This document shows positions 37,432 to 45,978 of a stretch of DNA of 64,000 bases, piece after piece. Made by a program: the position numbers and the translations under genes. Numbering within the stretch: position 1 is the stretch's first letter; each line of letters starts with the position of its first letter. The DNA comes from Staphylococcus hominis subsp. hominis (lineage in GTDB: Bacteria; Bacillota; Bacilli; Staphylococcales; Staphylococcaceae). Below the pieces are notes generated by a model, which was given only the letters and a program-made list of their open reading frames with translations, was not told the DNA's origin and did not search any database. Location: the NCBI RefSeq assembly GCF_002901845.1, contig NZ_PPQE01000030.1, positions 62,001 through 126,000 of the forward strand, read 5' to 3'.

Positions 37432-37785
37432 ATGCATTATAAAACCTTAATATACGATCAACACATTTTAATTCAATTATTAATTTTACTAGAAAAAGCT
37501 AAATATTATTATTTTATGGACATAGCACATTTATCTTTGGGAATTAAAGATTACAATAATTTTATTACTCATTGCCGTGCTCATTTTAAACATAATCAAA
37601 TAAATAGTATTTCATCTCATTGTTCTGATTCACAAATGTATTGTTTCGAGCAATACAATAAATTGGTGACTCACTTAAAACAGATCCCTCTTCAAAATTT
37701 TAAAAATGGAAATTTAATCGTTGATTTGCAAGAACGTCAAAATCATATTTATAAAGTTTATAATCAGATTAATAATTATCAATAA
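37432..37785 (+). CDS. Unknown 117-residue protein
   Basis: AAAGGATGAG lies 7-10 nt before the ATG, and the frame is closed cleanly by TAA, which supports a real gene. No signal peptide or membrane helix. The composition is rich in His, Tyr, Asn and Gln, with three Cys (C64, C69, C75). I recognise no family. It follows the HTH regulator by 112 nt on the same strand and could be its target. Confidence 0.55.
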   Translation: MHYKTLIYDQHILIQLLILLEKAKYYYFMDIAHLSLGIKDYNNFITHCRAHFKHNQINSISSHCSDSQMYCFEQYNKLVTHLKQIPLQNFKNGNLIVDLQERQNHIYKVYNQINNYQ

Positions 37786-38109
37786 CCTTATTTTTTTGAT
37801 AAGTTTAGTAGGTGAATTGTCATTGTAATTGATAGTATGTATAATAATGCTTGATTAATATTAAGTAAAAACTGCATACTATTTTTTTAATCTTCGAAAT
37901 AATGTCATATTGATGGGAGAATATCACATTATTTCGGTAATCCTATTACGTAAACCTTTACTTAACTTAATCACTTTACAGTTATTTATCGATATTTGTG
38001 GGAATTTAGATGTAATATATGATGTATTCACATGCCTAGATAGAGATGTTTTCATTTTCATCTATCTATTTATGATGAAAGAAAAACTTTTAATAAATTA
38101 GGTGATTGG
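37786..38109. other. Intergenic region upstream of the RpiR-type regulator
   Basis: AT-rich. A hairpin-forming repeat at 38037-38068 (TAGATAGAGATG with CATCTATCTA) lies about 40 nt upstream of the regulator start and could be an operator. A 63-codon TTG-started frame here lacks a ribosome site and is not called. Confidence 0.45.
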
Positions 38110-38982
38110 ATGACAAATATTTTAAGTAGGATAGATGAAGTCTACGCTTCGTCTTCTAAAAGTGAACAGAAACTTTCACGTTTCATATTAAATTCTCCAC
38201 ATAAATTAGTTTCAATGTCTAATGAAGCGATTGCAGATGAGCTTAATATTAGTGTATCTACTATGAATCGTTATAGTCAAAAATTAATTAATCAAAATTT
38301 TAAAGCTATACGCGATGAAATTAAGCAATGGTTTCCTAAACAAGTCACACCATATAATATCAAGTTAGTAGAAAATGAATCAGTAGAAAGTTTAAAACAA
38401 AAATTATATTTTCAAACTAAAGCGTCGTTAAAACAAAGTAATCATTTTATAGATCACCAAACTATTGACGCTATTTGTGAAACATTTAAACAGGCACATA
38501 CCATTTTTCTATATGGTTATGGGAGTTCATATGTGTGTGCCCTTGAATTTTATCAGAAATTATCCCGTATTGGTCTCAATATTCAATTAGTTCAAGATAC
38601 ACATTTACTTACTACAATGTTGTCTACACATAATAAAAATGACTGTGTCGTTTTTATTACAAATAGTGGTGAACAGAGCGAACTACAAGCAATGGTAAAA
38701 GTCGTTAAAGATTTTAATCTTTCAATGATTACTATTACAAGTTCTAACAATAATTCAATTGCAAAAGATTCTGATTTAGTTTTAACGTATAATGAAGATT
38801 ATAAAAACGAACTGTGTATGAGTGCGACGACTGCATTATTTGCACAATTATATACGATTGATATTATCTTTTACCGCTTTATAGCACGTAATTATCACGA
38901 TTCTTTAGACTATATAACACAGTCAAAGATTTCATTAGATAATTATCACAAATATTTATCAAAAATTGAATTTAAACATTAG
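38110..38982 (+). CDS. RpiR/MurR-family regulator (HTH-SIS)
   Basis: 290 residues. N-terminal HTH_6 (about 1-77): SEQKLSRFILNSPHKLVSMSNEAIADELNISVSTMNRYSQKL. C-terminal SIS domain (about 115-250) with IFLYGYGSSYVCALEFYQKLSRIG and VVFITNSGEQSELQAMVK, the sugar-phosphate-binding loop. It probably senses a phosphosugar; the target is not beside it. AGGTGAT is the ribosome site. Confidence 0.86.
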   Translation: MTNILSRIDEVYASSSKSEQKLSRFILNSPHKLVSMSNEAIADELNISVSTMNRYSQKLINQNFKAIRDEIKQWFPKQVTPYNIKLVENESVESLKQKLYFQTKASLKQSNHFIDHQTIDAICETFKQAHTIFLYGYGSSYVCALEFYQKLSRIGLNIQLVQDTHLLTTMLSTHNKNDCVVFITNSGEQSELQAMVKVVKDFNLSMITITSSNNNSIAKDSDLVLTYNEDYKNELCMSATTALFAQLYTIDIIFYRFIARNYHDSLDYITQSKISLDNYHKYLSKIEFKH

Positions 38983-38989
38983 TAAAAAA

Positions 38990-39095
38990 GGAGTGGGATA
39001 GAACTCATTGTTCCACTTCATTCCTAACTTACGTTGGTCGTCGACTTTCTTTTTGAATGGCTTTATGTTAGGGTCTCGGTCTACAATTGAAAAAC
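38990..39095. repeat. Degenerate staphylococcal dispersed intergenic repeat
   Basis: Begins GGAGTGGGATAGAACTC, then CCTAACTTACGTTGG and, 35 nt on, TGTTAGGGTCTCGG. Both the GAGTGGGACAGAA head and the later CCTAAC/GTTAGG hairpin match the layout of the short repeat often found between staphylococcal genes, but with many changes. Confidence 0.55.
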
Positions 39096-39141
39096 TTGAT
39101 ATTAGTCTATGTTTAACTTAGGGATTTACTATCCAAACGTT

Positions 39142-39179
39142 AAAAAATCTGAGACGTTTATGCACGTCTCAGATTTTTT
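39142..39179. terminator. Terminator between the RpiR gene and the permease
   Basis: Perfect 16-bp stem AAAAAATCTGAGACGT / ACGTCTCAGATTTTTT; works for both convergent genes. Confidence 0.92.
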
Positions 39180-39196
39180 AATATATATATTTATCG

Positions 39197-40585
39197 TTAT
39201 TTTACTCTTTTTATAGCATCATTTTTGTGGTGACCGCGAATAAAGTAATAAACTGTAACCCCTGCTAAGACAATAATACCTATAACCACTGAAATAACTG
39301 TGTCTTTATTAAATAACATACCAATTAAAACAATGAGTAAAAAGATAATGGTAATAACACTAGAAATTGGGCCTCCTGGCATCTTAAATGGATGATTTTC
39401 AACCTGTTCTGGATGTAATTTTCTGAAACGAATATGACTAATTAAAATCATAAACCATGGAATCATACCTGGTAAAATAGATGCACTATAAACATACACG
39501 AAAATACTATCAGCACCTTTAATAAATACAGGTAAAATAACATTTAATAATGCTCCGATTAAAATACCAATTGCAATAGTTAATACTGGATAAAACGGCA
39601 CACCATTTTTCATTACACGTGTAAAGATTTTAGGCATTTGCCCTTTTTGAGCAAGTGTATATATCATACGACTTGCACTAAAAATACCAGAGTTACATCC
39701 TGATAATGCAGCAGTTAATACAACAAAGTTGATTAAACCTGCAGCAAATGTAATACCAATTTTAGAGAATGTAGCTACAAAAGGACTACCAATACTTTCT
39801 AATTGATTCCAAGGGTATATTGAAACGATAACAAAAATAGCACCTATGTAAAAAATTAATATACGCCATATAACGCCATTTACAGCACTTTTAATATTCT
39901 CTTTAGGATTCTTTGTTTCACCTGCAGTAATACCAATGAGCTCAACCCCTTGATAAGAACCAATAACGATTGAAAGTGCAAAGAAGAAACCAACTAATCC
40001 ATTTGGCATAAATCCACCGTGTTTCCATAAGTTAGAAATACCGATAGGATGTCCTCCATTACCAATTCCAAAGAAAATCAATCCTAACCCAGCAATAATC
40101 ATTAATAAGATTGTTACCACCTTTATCATTGCAAACCAAAACTCAAATTCTCCAAACGCTTTAACTGAAGCTAAGTTTGCTACTAATAATAATACTATTG
40201 CAATCACACCTGGTATCCATTGTGGTAAATGAGGGAACCAATAATTCATATACTCACCTACGGCAATGACTTCACTCATCCCAACGACAATCCATTGGAA
40301 TATATTACTCCACGCTGTCATATAGCCAGCAGCTGGATGTATGTATTCACTAGCAAATGTTGCAAATGAACCTGTTGTTGGATTTAAATAAATCAATTCT
40401 CCCATTGCTCTCATTATTAAAAATAAGAATATTCCTGCGATTAAATACGCAAAAATAACTGACGGTCCAGTCCATTTAATTGTACTTGTTGCCCCCATAA
40501 ATAAACCTACACCAATTGTCCCGCCAAGCGCAATCATTCTAATTTGACGTGCACTTAGTCCCCTGTGTAATTCATTATTATCCAT
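39197..40585 (-). CDS. APC-family amino-acid permease
   Basis: 462 residues, about 12 membrane helices. Starts NELHRGLSARQIRMIALGGTIGVGLFMGAT, the classical amino-acid transporter signature of the AAT family (AnsP, GabP, CycA), with GSYQGVELIGITAGETKNP near 210. Likely importer of a neutral amino acid; I cannot choose among D-serine/alanine/glycine, GABA or others. The 5' leader has a promoter -10 at 40689-40694 and a cre further upstream at 40735. Confidence 0.88.
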   Translation of the reverse strand: MDNNELHRGLSARQIRMIALGGTIGVGLFMGATSTIKWTGPSVIFAYLIAGIFLFLIMRAMGELIYLNPTTGSFATFASEYIHPAAGYMTAWSNIFQWIVVGMSEVIAVGEYMNYWFPHLPQWIPGVIAIVLLLVANLASVKAFGEFEFWFAMIKVVTILLMIIAGLGLIFFGIGNGGHPIGISNLWKHGGFMPNGLVGFFFALSIVIGSYQGVELIGITAGETKNPKENIKSAVNGVIWRILIFYIGAIFVIVSIYPWNQLESIGSPFVATFSKIGITFAAGLINFVVLTAALSGCNSGIFSASRMIYTLAQKGQMPKIFTRVMKNGVPFYPVLTIAIGILIGALLNVILPVFIKGADSIFVYVYSASILPGMIPWFMILISHIRFRKLHPEQVENHPFKMPGGPISSVITIIFLLIVLIGMLFNKDTVISVVIGIIVLAGVTVYYFIRGHHKNDAIKRVK

Positions 40586-40734
40586 AAAAATACCCCATCT
40601 CTATTTGGACTAAGGTGCGATACTTTTAAACTATAGAAAATATTTATTACGTTTTCTTAGTCGACATATCCTTTACCTTATTGAAGTTATTATACTATAA
40701 TTTTCAGAAAATAAAATATATTTTTTAAATTACA

Positions 40735-40749
40735 TTGAAAGCGTTTCCA
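40735..40749. promoter_or_regulatory. CcpA site (cre), amino-acid permease region
   Basis: TTGAAAGCGTTTCCA matches WTGNAANCGNWNNCW fully. It is about 45 bp upstream of the permease -10 box, and could also act on the divergent pair. Confidence 0.75.
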
Positions 40750-40867
40750 TTTATTTAATTAAAATATTTTTACTTTTTTACAAAAATGAATAATTTAATA
40801 TTTGTATTATTGAGTTATTTTTAGTTGAGAATCATATTACTAAATTAATATATTTAATTGATACTTT

Positions 40868-40886
40868 AGCAGTATGCTATACTGCT
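40868..40886. promoter_or_regulatory. Perfect 8-3-8 palindrome, likely operator
   Basis: AGCAGTAT GCT ATACTGCT, 27 nt upstream of the ATG at 40914. It overlaps possible -10 sequences (TATGCT or TATACT) downstream of TTGATA at 40858-40863. No regulator is known to me for this sequence. Confidence 0.6.
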
Positions 40887-40913
40887 TATATAGACTTAAA
40901 GGAGTTTAACCTT

Positions 40914-41258
40914 ATGCAGCATTTATTAAAAAAGGATATAAAAATATCTATTATTTTTGCTATTGTGTTCTTTTTACTGAACTTTTTTAGTGAACAACAG
41001 CACATGGTAAGTTCGCTTATACTACGAACGTTTTTAGCAACTTTAGCATTTTTCTTACTATACTTAATTGTATTTTCAATCTTTAATTCTGATCAACGTA
41101 AAATAAAATTTAGTATTACTTTATCTATCGCTGTTATAATCTTTTTAATTATAGGAATAGTATTATCTTCTCCAAAGTTCGGTGTTTTAATAGGAATCTG
41201 TGTAGGTATTATTGCAGGATTTATATGGGAATGGATTGAAAAAAGAAAAGGAGAATAA
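40914..41258 (+). CDS. Four-helix small membrane protein, unknown
   Basis: 114 residues with four hydrophobic segments (about 10-25, 35-55, 65-82, 86-107) and a basic C-terminus (EWIEKRKGE). AAAGGAG is 9 nt before the start. I recognise no family. It is followed after 6 nt by another small membrane protein gene, so the two form an operon behind a perfect palindrome. Confidence 0.65.
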   Translation: MQHLLKKDIKISIIFAIVFFLLNFFSEQQHMVSSLILRTFLATLAFFLLYLIVFSIFNSDQRKIKFSITLSIAVIIFLIIGIVLSSPKFGVLIGICVGIIAGFIWEWIEKRKGE

Positions 41259-41264
41259 ATATAT

Positions 41265-41453
41265 ATGTCAGTCACTATCGGTATAATATTAATTATTGTT
41301 TTATTATTTTTAAGTCTCATACCAAATTATAATGCAATGAAACAAGCTAAATCTCAAGGATCTAAAAGCACTAGATTTACCGTAATGGTAGGTATTGATG
41401 CGATTTTAATTGTTTTATTAGTCTTTACAATTATTCTAAAAATAATTATTTAA
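41265..41453 (+). CDS. Two-helix small membrane protein, unknown
   Basis: 62 residues: helix 1 about 2-19, a short basic loop (KQAKSQGSKSTRF), helix 2 about 40-60. GGAG at the end of the previous gene serves as ribosome site with about 11-nt spacing. Second gene of a two-gene operon, followed by a clear terminator. Confidence 0.62.
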   Translation: MSVTIGIILIIVLLFLSLIPNYNAMKQAKSQGSKSTRFTVMVGIDAILIVLLVFTIILKIII

Positions 41454-41454
41454 T

Positions 41455-41486
41455 AAAAAAGGAACCTTAGAAAAAGGTTCCTTTTT
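41455..41486 (+). terminator. Terminator of the small membrane-protein pair
   Basis: AAAAGGAACC / GGTTCCTTTT stem with T-tract; the reverse strand is also T-rich. Confidence 0.88.
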
Positions 41487-41508
41487 ACTGTTATATTGGT
41501 CGATCACT

Positions 41509-41709
41509 TTATAATTTGCCTTGTAACAAAAAGAAATACGCTATAAAAGCAAGTATAAGATATATCATTGATCCTAACATGAATGAACGTATACGAACTC
41601 TAAAAGGAATACGTTTATTAAATATTGGACCTAAAACAAGATTTCCTATTCCAATAATAATGGGTCCAGCTAAAAAGAAGATAATTAATTGCCACGACAT
41701 TTCATTCAC
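41509..41709 (-). CDS. Small two-helix membrane protein, unknown
   Basis: 66 residues from GTG at 41709, overlapping the preceding HAD stop codon by 4 nt (GTGA), which suggests translational coupling. Two hydrophobic segments (about 6-29 and 42-62) separated by a basic loop FNKRIPFRVRIRS. An ATG three codons in (41700) is an alternative. No family recognised. Confidence 0.62.
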   Translation of the reverse strand: MNEMSWQLIIFFLAGPIIIGIGNLVLGPIFNKRIPFRVRIRSFMLGSMIYLILAFIAYFFLLQGKL

Positions 41710-42350
41710 ACATGACCCTTTTCAAAAAAACGATTTATAATTTCTTCGTTATTTAAATCTTTACCAATATATGGAATAGTTGAGAAATCTTGTGTTTGAG
41801 TCATATAATTTGTATTTACTATAACATCTAATCCAGCGCGAAAAGCAGCTGTAGCACCATTTACAGAGTCTTCAATAGCTAAACAATGCGTTGGAGAATA
41901 ATTAAGCTGCTGAACCGCAGTCAAATAAAGTTCTGGCTCTGGTTTTACATATTCTACACTTTCTCTCCCAACAATAATATTTATATATTCATCTAAACCT
42001 AAACTCTTAAATACTGGAAAAATATCCTTTTTATAACTACTTGTCGCAATTGCCATAGGAATATGACGTTGCTTTAAGTATTTCATCAATTGTTTAATCG
42101 TAGGATTAATTTCTAATTGATTGCTTGTTTGATGATGTTCTTTATAAATAGTTTCTTTATTATCATTTCCAATCGTCTGTTCCAAATATTCGTGTAAATC
42201 CTTTGCTTCTCCACCAATATTTTCACGGTAAAAATCGAGTGTAATTGGTGTTGCATTATGACTAATTAGATGCTTATTAATAATATTAAACAAGTGTTGT
42301 TCAGTATCGACAATTGTACCATCAAAATCGAATACTATTGCTTTATACAT
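41706..42350 (-). CDS. HAD-superfamily hydrolase, beta-phosphoglucomutase/phosphatase type
   Basis: 214 residues. Motif I FDFDGTIVDT (catalytic Asp near residue 8-10), a helical cap (about 15-85), motif II ATSSYK near 103, Lys in YVKPEPELY near 139 and motif IV CLAIEDSVNGATAAFRAG near 156-173. Phosphatase or phosphomutase acting on a small phosphorylated metabolite. Followed by a coupled small membrane protein and preceded by the bile-acid-symporter-like gene after 49 nt. Confidence 0.87.
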   Translation of the reverse strand: MYKAIVFDFDGTIVDTEQHLFNIINKHLISHNATPITLDFYRENIGGEAKDLHEYLEQTIGNDNKETIYKEHHQTSNQLEINPTIKQLMKYLKQRHIPMAIATSSYKKDIFPVFKSLGLDEYINIIVGRESVEYVKPEPELYLTAVQQLNYSPTHCLAIEDSVNGATAAFRAGLDVIVNTNYMTQTQDFSTIPYIGKDLNNEEIINRFFEKGHV

Positions 42351-42399
42351 GATATTTCTCCTTTAAACTTAATATTATAGGTAAGTTTAACATATTACA

Positions 42400-43314
42400 T
42401 TAACGTTTAGACCAATATTTGGCAAGAATAGGTCCAGAAATATTATGAACAAAACTGAATACGGCTCCTGGCACTGCTGCTAGTGGATTAAAATGTACAG
42501 TTGCCAAAGACACAGCTAAACCTGAATTTTGCATTCCAACTTCAATAGAAACCGCCTTTTTGTCTCTTCTATCAAGTTTGAATACATGTGCTAAAACATA
42601 ACCTAATAAATAGCCCACTGCATTATGTAAAATGACTACAATAAAAATAAGTAATCCAGTTTTAAGAATTTGTGATTTACTCCCTCCAACAACAGCCGCT
42701 AAAATCAATGAAATCGCTACTACAGAAATAATTGGTAAAATTTTAGTAGCCTCTCGAGTTACTTTTTTGGAAGCAAGTTGTAGAATGAATCCTATGATTA
42801 TTGGTAATAAAACAACTTGAATGACCGACCATAGCATACTTAAAAATGATACATGTAACCACTCATGAGCAAATAAATAAATTAAAGCAGGTGTTACAAA
42901 TGGTGCTAATAAAGTAGATACACTTGTAATCGCTACAGATAACGCAACATTAGCATTAGCTAGATAACTCATGACATTACTTGATGTTCCGCCAGGACAA
43001 CATCCAACTAAAATCACTCCAATTGCTAACTCAGCTGGTAAATGAAATATTTTCGCAATAGTATAGGCCAAGATAGGCATAATAGTGAATTGTAAGATCA
43101 CTCCGATAATAACAGACCTCGGCTCTTTAAAAACCAATTTAAAATCACTAGGTTTAATTGTCATTCCCATGCCTAACATCACAATTCCTAATAGCCATGG
43201 GACGAATTGACCAATCGTCGCTAGTTGAGTTGGAAATATAAAACCTATAATAGCAGCAATAAACATCCACAATAAAAATGTCTTAGTTGCAAATTCACTT
43301 ACTTTACTTAACAT
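42400..43314 (-). CDS. Bile acid:sodium symporter (BASS) family transporter
   Basis: 304 residues with about nine or ten helices. Family blocks: LGIVMLGMGMTIKPSDFK near 40-57, GVILVGCCPGGTSSNVMSYLANAN near 97-120 (the crossover motif) and VSIEVGMQNSGLAVSLA near 256-272, all matching the sodium-binding BASS fold. Bacterial members carry organic anions such as pantoate or keto acids; substrate unknown here. Same strand as the HAD gene. Confidence 0.9.
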   Translation of the reverse strand: MLSKVSEFATKTFLLWMFIAAIIGFIFPTQLATIGQFVPWLLGIVMLGMGMTIKPSDFKLVFKEPRSVIIGVILQFTIMPILAYTIAKIFHLPAELAIGVILVGCCPGGTSSNVMSYLANANVALSVAITSVSTLLAPFVTPALIYLFAHEWLHVSFLSMLWSVIQVVLLPIIIGFILQLASKKVTREATKILPIISVVAISLILAAVVGGSKSQILKTGLLIFIVVILHNAVGYLLGYVLAHVFKLDRRDKKAVSIEVGMQNSGLAVSLATVHFNPLAAVPGAVFSFVHNISGPILAKYWSKR

Positions 43315-43599
43315 GACGTCACCCTCTTATTTTAAATAATGAAATAAGAGTATCACAGGAGAAAAAGTAAAACAATAAATTTTCAGAATATTTAAAAATA
43401 TGTATATTTTTATTTTTTCTTTTTTAAATAGAGTTACGAATGTATTACAAAAATATTAAATTAAAATTCATTCAAAAGTCGTAGTGATAATCATAATAAA
43501 GAGTGATACAATCAGACTGTATATGGGAACGACGTGTTTTATTTTAAGAATGATAATGACATGAAGACTACATATTATTAAGAATTGGGAGGTTCTTGC

Positions 43600-44130
43600 A
43601 TGTGGATAGATAAATTTGAAACTTACATTCTAAATATTGTAGGTTTGCAATCAAGATCGACTAAAAGACAATTAATGAAAATTTGCAGAAATGTTCAATT
43701 TTGCGAATCATTTCAATACAACATTATTAAATATAACAATACTCCAGCCCTTGAAATTAGCTTACCTAAACAACAATTACCCTATTTCATTAGTTTTTTA
43801 AGTTTTTACCAAATTTCTATTTACCAAATTCTCTCTTCTAGAAATACACACATCTTATTAGATTCTGGACAACATTATTCTTCTTCTAAACGCTTTAATT
43901 TATGTATAGATGGATTACAAGATGCTTTTATTAAAGATAAAGTTATTGATATAATGACATATTTCTCTAATCAATATGATTTAACTTATACATTAAACAA
44001 TAATTATGCTAGCGTATGTTGTAAACCAGAAATATTCTCGAAACTCATTCAGTTTATTGCTTGTCGAAATATTGATATTTTATCAGCCACATATAAAACT
44101 CGCGCATTACATAATGCACGTATTTCTTAG
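43600..44130 (+). CDS. Unknown cytosolic protein with possible internal duplication
   Basis: 176 residues from ATG at 43600 with GGGAGG 10 nt upstream; an upstream TTG would add five. No signal or membrane helix. The region around residues 30-82 (PKQQLPYFISFLSFYQISIYQILSS) and that around 118-166 (KPEIFSKLIQFIACRNIDILSA) resemble each other: a strand, a helix with FI, then a strand I-x-I/L-L-S. This could be two ACT-like or beta-alpha-beta repeats. No family recognised. Stand-alone with its own terminator. Confidence 0.62.
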   Translation: MWIDKFETYILNIVGLQSRSTKRQLMKICRNVQFCESFQYNIIKYNNTPALEISLPKQQLPYFISFLSFYQISIYQILSSRNTHILLDSGQHYSSSKRFNLCIDGLQDAFIKDKVIDIMTYFSNQYDLTYTLNNNYASVCCKPEIFSKLIQFIACRNIDILSATYKTRALHNARIS

Positions 44131-44137
44131 AGTAGTT

Positions 44138-44169
44138 AAAGGGTCGAAACAAAATGTTTCGACCCTTTT
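44138..44169. terminator. Terminator between the unknown gene and the PTS gene
   Basis: AAAGGGTCGAAACA / TGTTTCGACCCTTT, a 14-bp stem with 2-4 nt loop and T-tract. Confidence 0.92.
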
Positions 44170-44175
44170 GGTATC

Positions 44176-45777
44176 TTATTTTTTATCATTTTCATCAAAC
44201 ACTAAGTGTTCGAATGCTTCTCGTACTTGTGGTACGGTCATTCCTACAACTACTTGTACATTCTTACCACTTTTTACAAGTCCATGTGCCATTTGTTGAT
44301 GTGTAAAATATGCAGTATCTTCTACTTTTGATTCGTCATTAACAGTTAAGCGTAAACGTGTTGTACAATTTGTCACATCTTTAATATTTTCTTTTCCACC
44401 TAAACCTTCTAAATAATAATATGCTTTTTCTTCATATTCATTACTAGGCTTAAAACCTGAAGTGTCTGTACTATCTTCTCCTTTTTTCTCTTTATAATCT
44501 TTTTTAGAAAATAGTTTCACTTCTTCTTCAGCACGACGTCCTGGTAATGGAATATCAAATTTTAAAATAAGATATCTAAATACAAAGAAGTAAATTGCTG
44601 AAAAAATTAAACCAATAATAACTTGAGCTACATAAGTCATCCAGTGATTTTGTCCAAGTGGAATCCAGTTTGTTGCAATAAAGTCAAGCAGTCCTCCACC
44701 CATATTACCAACTACCCCAAAACCATACATGATTGTATCCATTGTTGCAGCTAATAATGCATGAATAACAAATAAGAATGGTGCAATAAATAAAAATGTA
44801 AATTCTAATGGTTCTGTAATACCAACTACAACAGCAGTTAATGTAGCAGGTATCAATAATGCAGCTACTTTTTTACGATTTTCTTTAGGTGTTGTAGAAT
44901 ACATTGCTAAAGCAATACCAATTGCGCCAAATACTTTACCATTACCTTGAAGCATGAAACCATAATGGAATTGATCTTTTAATGGTTTGCTACTTTCGGC
45001 AAATTGATTTAAATGTCTAAACCATTCTGCTTTTAAACCATCTTTTGCTACAACTGGACCTACTTCAATTGGTGCATAAACAAAATGGTGAAGTCCAGTA
45101 GGTATTAATACACGTTCTAAGAAATGGTATAACCATACGCCTATATAACCAGAAGCAATAATGAAGTGTTGTAATGATTCAATTCCGCTTTGAATCGTTG
45201 GCCACACTACACATGTAATGGCTGCTACTAGTAACATAACAAAGAATGAAATAGTGACTACAAATGTTAAACCTTGGAAAACACCAAGCATTTCAGGTAA
45301 TTTCTTACTGTAATATCTATTATGTATCCAAGTTACAATAGCTGAAATAATGATACCACCTAAAATATTAGTATCTAATGTTGGAATACCTGCAATTGCT
45401 TTTAAACCTGTAACATTTTCAACACCCTTTTGTAAGTTTGCACCAAACGTATGTGGCCATTGCGTTAAAATGGCATTGATAAATGTATTAAACATTAAGT
45501 AACCCATTAAAGCTGCTAATGCTGCGTGACCTGGTGCTTTTTTAGCAAGTGAAATGGGTAACCCTACTACAAATACAATTTCCATGTGATTAAAGATAAC
45601 CCAACCACCAGATTCAATGACTGACCAAAATTTAAACCAAAATGTGTGACTATCTGCCAAACCACCCATTATCGTTGGGTTTTTAAATAGTGTTGCAAAC
45701 CCCAATATAATCCCGAAGAATGCAAACATTAATACTGGAACTATCATTGCGCTCCCAAAACGTTTTATTGCGTTCAT
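44176..45777 (-). CDS. PTS transporter EIICB, glucose/maltose (alpha-glucoside) family
   Basis: 533 residues from ATG at 45777 (GGGGGG upstream); the longer frame adds ten residues. EIIC membrane domain about 1-400, with GLHHFVYAPIE and VGITEPLEFTFLFIAPFLF as typical signatures. A charged linker (about 415-450) leads to the EIIB domain, with the phosphorylated Cys in DVTNCTTRLRL. No EIIA is fused or nearby, so it must borrow one. An RpiR-type regulator is divergent, and a cre sits inside the promoter. Confidence 0.9.
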   Translation of the reverse strand: MNAIKRFGSAMIVPVLMFAFFGIILGFATLFKNPTIMGGLADSHTFWFKFWSVIESGGWVIFNHMEIVFVVGLPISLAKKAPGHAALAALMGYLMFNTFINAILTQWPHTFGANLQKGVENVTGLKAIAGIPTLDTNILGGIIISAIVTWIHNRYYSKKLPEMLGVFQGLTFVVTISFFVMLLVAAITCVVWPTIQSGIESLQHFIIASGYIGVWLYHFLERVLIPTGLHHFVYAPIEVGPVVAKDGLKAEWFRHLNQFAESSKPLKDQFHYGFMLQGNGKVFGAIGIALAMYSTTPKENRKKVAALLIPATLTAVVVGITEPLEFTFLFIAPFLFVIHALLAATMDTIMYGFGVVGNMGGGLLDFIATNWIPLGQNHWMTYVAQVIIGLIFSAIYFFVFRYLILKFDIPLPGRRAEEEVKLFSKKDYKEKKGEDSTDTSGFKPSNEYEEKAYYYLEGLGGKENIKDVTNCTTRLRLTVNDESKVEDTAYFTHQQMAHGLVKSGKNVQVVVGMTVPQVREAFEHLVFDENDKK

Positions 45778-45863
45778 ATGCTGCCCCCCAAATCTAAATA
45801 TCATCATTAATCATATGATATTGCACTTTTTTAAGCGCTTTCTTAATATCTTAATTCTATTAT

Positions 45864-45878
45864 AGTAAACGCTTTCAT
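45864..45878. promoter_or_regulatory. CcpA site (cre) inside the PTS promoter
   Basis: On the minus strand ATGAAAGCGTTTACT fits the cre consensus fully. It lies between TTGTAT (-35) and TATAAT (-10), 16 bp apart, so CcpA should repress. A half-matching AAGAAAGCGCTTA lies closer to the gene. Confidence 0.85.
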
Positions 45879-45978
45879 ATATACAATAGCATTGACTCAT
45901 TTTGAAATATTTTTGTATAATCAGTTTATATTTTCTATAGATGAAAAAATTTTCAATATTATAACTTGAGGTGTTTAT

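Larger units (their letters stand above)
40586..40913. other. Intergenic control region, permease / small membrane-protein pair
   Basis: Holds a minus-strand -10 TATAAT (40689-40694) for the permease, a long-range stem in its leader (GACTAAG 40608-40614 with CTTAGTC 40656-40662), a perfect cre at 40735-40749 and, near the other gene, a perfect palindrome at 40868-40886. Confidence 0.6.

Noticed and set aside
37910-38101. 63-codon frame before the RpiR-type regulator
   Set aside because: TTG start, no ribosome site, hydrophobic residues without order, and it covers a likely control region.
44006-44299. 97-codon frame across the unknown gene and the PTS gene end
   Set aside because: It crosses a perfect terminator and overlaps two better genes.
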